DNA of 64,000 nucleotides from Owenia fusiformis (Eukaryota; Annelida; Polychaeta; Sabellida; Oweniidae): positions 38,903,936 through 38,967,935 of the forward strand of contig CAIIXF020000006.1 in assembly GCA_903813345.2 (NCBI GenBank), written 5' to 3'. The position numbers and the translations under genes were made by a program. Positions 62,850 through 64,000 of the stretch are shown piece after piece (position 1 is the stretch's first letter; every line of letters starts with the position of its first letter). The notes beneath the pieces are model-generated. The model worked only from the letters and a program-made list of their open reading frames with translations. It was not told the origin of the DNA and did no database searches.

Positions 62850-63665
62850 TTATACTATTGGCGGAAACGTGATTTGACTTTATTTCCAATACCTCCAAAT
62901 TTTCTCAATTTTTTTCCTCAATTACAATAAGTCGAAAATTGATGATAAATTTGATGATTATTTGAAAATCGACATTCCCATTTTAACCAATGTGAAATGG
63001 TAGGTTTGCCGCAAGTCATATGGCAGAAGATCCATCCATCCGAGTCATTGCAAAAAATACAAGTTTGGTAGGCAATTGAATTTGCTAACTTTATTTAACA
63101 AAACATTGATACGTTTCTCCAGGTTCAACAAAGTTATAGGTCTTTAAAGTCAAAAATGTTTTTCAAAAAAGCTCTCCCATTGAAATAACACAGGAGACGA
63201 AAAATGATTTTCAAAATGACTTTGAAGCTATGTAGCTTTAGTATTCATCAAGTAAACCAAACACTTATGGCTTGGTCACATTTGCTCCGATTTTCACTAC
63301 GGCGGCCGGCCGATTGAGTATTTTGAATTGAATACACTATTGAGCAAAACTCCCAATCGGCCGGGCGCCGGCCGATGGATCGGAGCAAATGTGACCCAGG
63401 CATTAGTGTAAAACAAGTTACACAATTCAATTTTCTATATAAAAATATTTTTTGCTAAATCTTTTACTGAATAAATATCCTGATTTCTGATTTGCCCCGA
63501 ACCCGCCATTTCCCATTGGTTTACACGGAAATAACGATTTTCAAAAATTCATCAAATTTATCATCAATTTCCGACCTATTGTAATTGAGGAAAAAAATTA
63601 GAAAATTTGGAGGTATTAGAAATAAAGTCAAATCACGTTTCCATTAATAGTAAAAGTATTTTCAC
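62850..63665. mobile_element. Inverted-repeat element with nested palindromic MITE
   Basis: About 160-bp arms (about 62850-63010 and 63500-63665) share GGAAACGTGATTTGACTTTA, ACCTCCAAATTTTCT and TTGATGATAAATTTGATGA. Inside lies a smaller palindromic element (about 63253-63416) with GGTCACATTTGCTCCGAT ends and CGGCCGG core. Confidence 0.65.
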
Positions 63666-64000
63666 AAATATCAATGTTTTTGTCTTGAGTTTTTGAGGTC
63701 TATTTCATATTCCTCTGAATATTACTGAAGTTGCTTCACCCTTTCATGACGATAGGCTCCATGTGGAGCCCTTTTATGTACCTTCAGGACGGTAGGCTCC
63801 TTTTGGCACCATTATTTTTAGTTATATACATCAATGAAATGACAATATCTCCAGTTCTAATTCATACTAAAAATTGTATTTCAGTGATAAAATTCAAGGC
63901 ATAGGTCCCGGGGCATAGTTAATTTGCAGTTTCCCCCTAAAAACACTCTTACTTATCCGTCACCAGGGACAACATTGTCCTCTTATATTTATGTCAGAAA
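63666..64000. other. Non-coding right edge
   Basis: Holds two similar phrases (TGACGATAGGCTCC and AGGACGGTAGGCTCC, 63747 and 63786). No gene recognised. Confidence 0.4.

Overview
The window is animal nuclear DNA: AT-rich, intron-rich, and dense with short inverted-repeat transposons and minisatellites. It holds two convergent protein-coding genes whose exons could be assembled in frame from splice sites. The phylum cannot be fixed from sequence alone. Both proteins are conserved across animals, the intron and transposon style fits a marine invertebrate, and nothing points to a vertebrate. No prokaryotic, viral or CRISPR feature was seen.

Region by region. (1) 1-7.2 kb is a transposon graveyard: the 3' end of a non-LTR retrotransposon (1-362), then two copies (740-3576 and 4211-5483) of a DNA transposon with subterminal CCCGC-type repeats and 6-bp target duplications. 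The first copy carries a nested insertion whose empty site survives in the second copy. (2) About 7.2-14.3 kb, plus strand: a ZZZ3 orthologue (SANT/Myb plus ZZ zinc finger, an ATAC histone acetyltransferase complex subunit), seven coding exons, 448 codons, with a likely non-coding first exon upstream. (3) 14.3-17.8 kb: convergent 3' flanks, including a G-rich minisatellite. (4) 17.8-59.1 kb, minus strand: a complete laminin gamma chain (gamma-1 type, LAMC1), 25 coding exons, 1652 codons, in the order signal peptide, LN, LE repeats, L4 (laminin IV A), LE repeats, coiled coil, C-terminal cysteine. Its introns 1 (8.2 kb) and 3 (12.5 kb) are the largest and are full of MITEs. (5) 59.1-64 kb: sequence upstream of LAMC1, with several inverted-repeat elements and no recognisable gene.

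The two genes do not act in one pathway: ZZZ3 is a nuclear chromatin reader and laminin gamma is a secreted basement-membrane subunit. They simply converge.

The most interesting non-gene signals are: tandem repeats that begin at, and copy, 5' splice sites in at least four introns; an 832-bp palindromic element with a 5-bp target duplication and CACAG termini in LAMC1 intron 1; the layered CCCGC-repeat transposon family at the left; a hAT element with 8-bp target duplication and a BED-finger remnant in LAMC1 intron 8; and a laminin gamma C-terminus that keeps the integrin-binding glutamate at its usual distance from the last cysteine but extends beyond it. I did not find evidence for a wholly new biochemical system.
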